From: Rhodospirillaceae bacterium
GTDB lineage: Bacteria; Pseudomonadota; Alphaproteobacteria; Puniceispirillales; Puniceispirillaceae
Direction of reading: 5' to 3'
Assembly (NCBI GenBank): GCA_002721775.1
Contig: PBLM01000045.1
Span: 1 to 24,900, forward strand
DNA: 24,900 nucleotides
The notes under the pieces were generated by a model. That model made no database searches, was not told the origin of the DNA, and worked only from the letters and a program-made list of their open reading frames with translations. Within the stretch, counting starts at the first letter, position 1. Every line of letters starts with the position of its first letter. The translations under genes were made by a program, and so were the position numbers. Below are positions 23,986 to 24,900 of this stretch, piece by piece.

Positions 23986-24900
23986 CTATTGGTAGATTGG
24001 GAATGCCCGGCACAATTCACGAACCTTTCCCCGCACCTTAGTCTCAATATCAGAATTGTCATTTCTGTTTGAAGCCAAACCGTCAAGCACATCACCTATC
24101 AAATGGCCAACCTGACGAAACTCTTCAGTCCCGAAGCCTCTAGTCGTGCCCGCCGGCGTACCAAGCCTGACACCAGATGTGACCATTGGTTTTTCTGGAT
24201 CAAACGGCACGCCGTTTTTATTACAGGTGATGCCTGCATTTTCTAAGGATACCTCCGCAATGTCACCCGTCAGTCCCTTTGGCCGCAGATCGACCAGAAC
24301 AAGATGCGTATCAGTTCCTTTCGCAACCAGATCAAGTCCGCGATCTAACAAAACCTCGCCCAAAACACGTGCATTATCTACTACAGTATGGATGTAGGTT
24401 TTAAACTCAGGCTTCAAAGCTTCCCCAAATGCTACAGCCTTCCCAGCAATTGCATGCATCAGCGGCCCACCCTGCAATCCCGGAAAAACAGCAGAATTAA
24501 TTTTTTTACCCAGTGCTTCGTCATTTGATAGGATGATTCCACCTCGCGCAGCCCGCAGGGTCTTATGAGTGGTTGAGGTTACAATATGAGCATGTGGCAC
24601 CGGGTTGGGATGGACACCTGCTGCCACAAGTCCAGATATATGAGCCATATCCACCATTAGATATGCCCCAACAGAATCAGCAATTTCGCGAAATACTGCA
24701 AAATCAAGCGTCCGTGGATAGGCTGACGCGCCCGCAACAATCATCTTTGGATTGTGCTCTTCAGCAAGTGCTCTTACCTCATCATAATCAATTGTACCTG
24801 TTTCCTTTGAAACACCATATTGAACTGCATTAAACCATTTGCCAGATAGATTTGGGCCAGCGCCATGTGTCAGATGCCCTCCTGATGCCAGAGACATGCC
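23986..24900 (-). CDS. glyA: Serine hydroxymethyltransferase, C-terminal part
   Basis: The last 305 codons of glyA; the 5' end, roughly the first 120 codons, lies beyond the right edge. It is a PLP-dependent fold-type I enzyme: the lysine that binds PLP lies in [14 protein letters not shown] (K at about residue 112 of the visible part), and [13 protein letters not shown] supplies the Asp and His that contact the cofactor. The terminal [14 protein letters not shown] segment is also typical. It interconverts serine and glycine with tetrahydrofolate. The gap to nrdR is 62 bp, so nrdR may have its own promoter or be co-transcribed. Confidence 0.96.
   Translation of the reverse strand, partial: GMSLASGGHLTHGAGPNLSGKWFNAVQYGVSKETGTIDYDEVRALAEEHNPKMIVAGASAYPRTLDFAVFREIADSVGAYLMVDMAHISGLVAAGVHPNPVPHAHIVTSTTHKTLRAARGGIILSNDEALGKKINSAVFPGLQGGPLMHAIAGKAVAFGEALKPEFKTYIHTVVDNARVLGEVLLDRGLDLVAKGTDTHLVLVDLRPKGLTGDIAEVSLENAGITCNKNGVPFDPEKPMVTSGVRLGTPAGTTRGFGTEEFRQVGHLIGDVLDGLASNRNDNSDIETKVRGKVRELCRAFPIYQ

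Noticed and set aside
1..24900. CRISPR array or insertion sequence
   Set aside because: No regularly spaced repeats and no transposase-like reading frame with terminal repeats were found on either strand.

Overview
The window looks like a piece of an alphaproteobacterial chromosome. The order glyA-nrdR-ribD-ribE-ribBA-ribH-nusB, followed by a cytochrome bc1 assembly chaperone, a YceD-type DUF177 protein, plsX, fabH, ihfA and a MerR regulator, is typical of that class. The modest GC content and the style of the proteins would fit a marine, SAR116-like lineage, but I cannot fix the genus from this sequence. Nearly all genes are on the minus strand, so transcription runs from right to left.

Right half (about 14,840-24,900) is conserved housekeeping DNA. 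It holds the 3' part of glyA, the ribonucleotide-reductase repressor nrdR, the riboflavin genes (ribD, ribE, ribBA with a degenerate GTP cyclohydrolase II half, ribH) and nusB, with small gaps or overlaps. A plus-strand bamE-like lipoprotein gene converges on nusB. Its upstream region is shared with a divergent unit encoding a CBP3-like chaperone, DUF177, PlsX, FabH, IhfA and MerR. This block ends at a tRNA-Pro(GGG) gene whose 3' end faces left.

Left half (1 to about 14,840) is a genomic island that runs off the left edge. A tyrosine recombinase lies 89 bp from the 3' end of the tRNA gene. Next come an AlbA_2/Schlafen-type protein, a small zinc-ribbon protein paired with an ADP-ribosylglycohydrolase, an exported HtrA-like protease, an unrecognised 160-residue protein, and a 96-residue protein resembling the N-terminal domain of McrA/HNH endonucleases. 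The DNA is visibly richer in A+T than the right half.

The island's main cargo is a compact minus-strand operon from 8,915 to beyond position 1. It encodes a DNA cytosine-C5 methyltransferase, a diverged GHKL-fold ATPase, two poorly known proteins, a MORC/MutL-like GHKL ATPase, a Z1-domain superfamily-2 helicase-like ATPase, and the first 40 codons of a further protein whose start fits the PD-(D/E)XK (DUF4420) family. This belongs to the MORC/MutL-Z1-nuclease-methyltransferase class predicted from comparative genomics to be restriction-like defence, and it is related to the Mza type (MutL, Z1, DUF4420, AIPR). The version here carries two different GHKL ATPases, its own methyltransferase and two uncharacterised proteins. 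My reading, which is inference, is that the methyltransferase marks self DNA while the ATPase/Z1/nuclease set attacks unmodified DNA. The small gene upstream may be a regulator, since a TTTAAGCT half-site recurs in front of it and in front of the methyltransferase gene.
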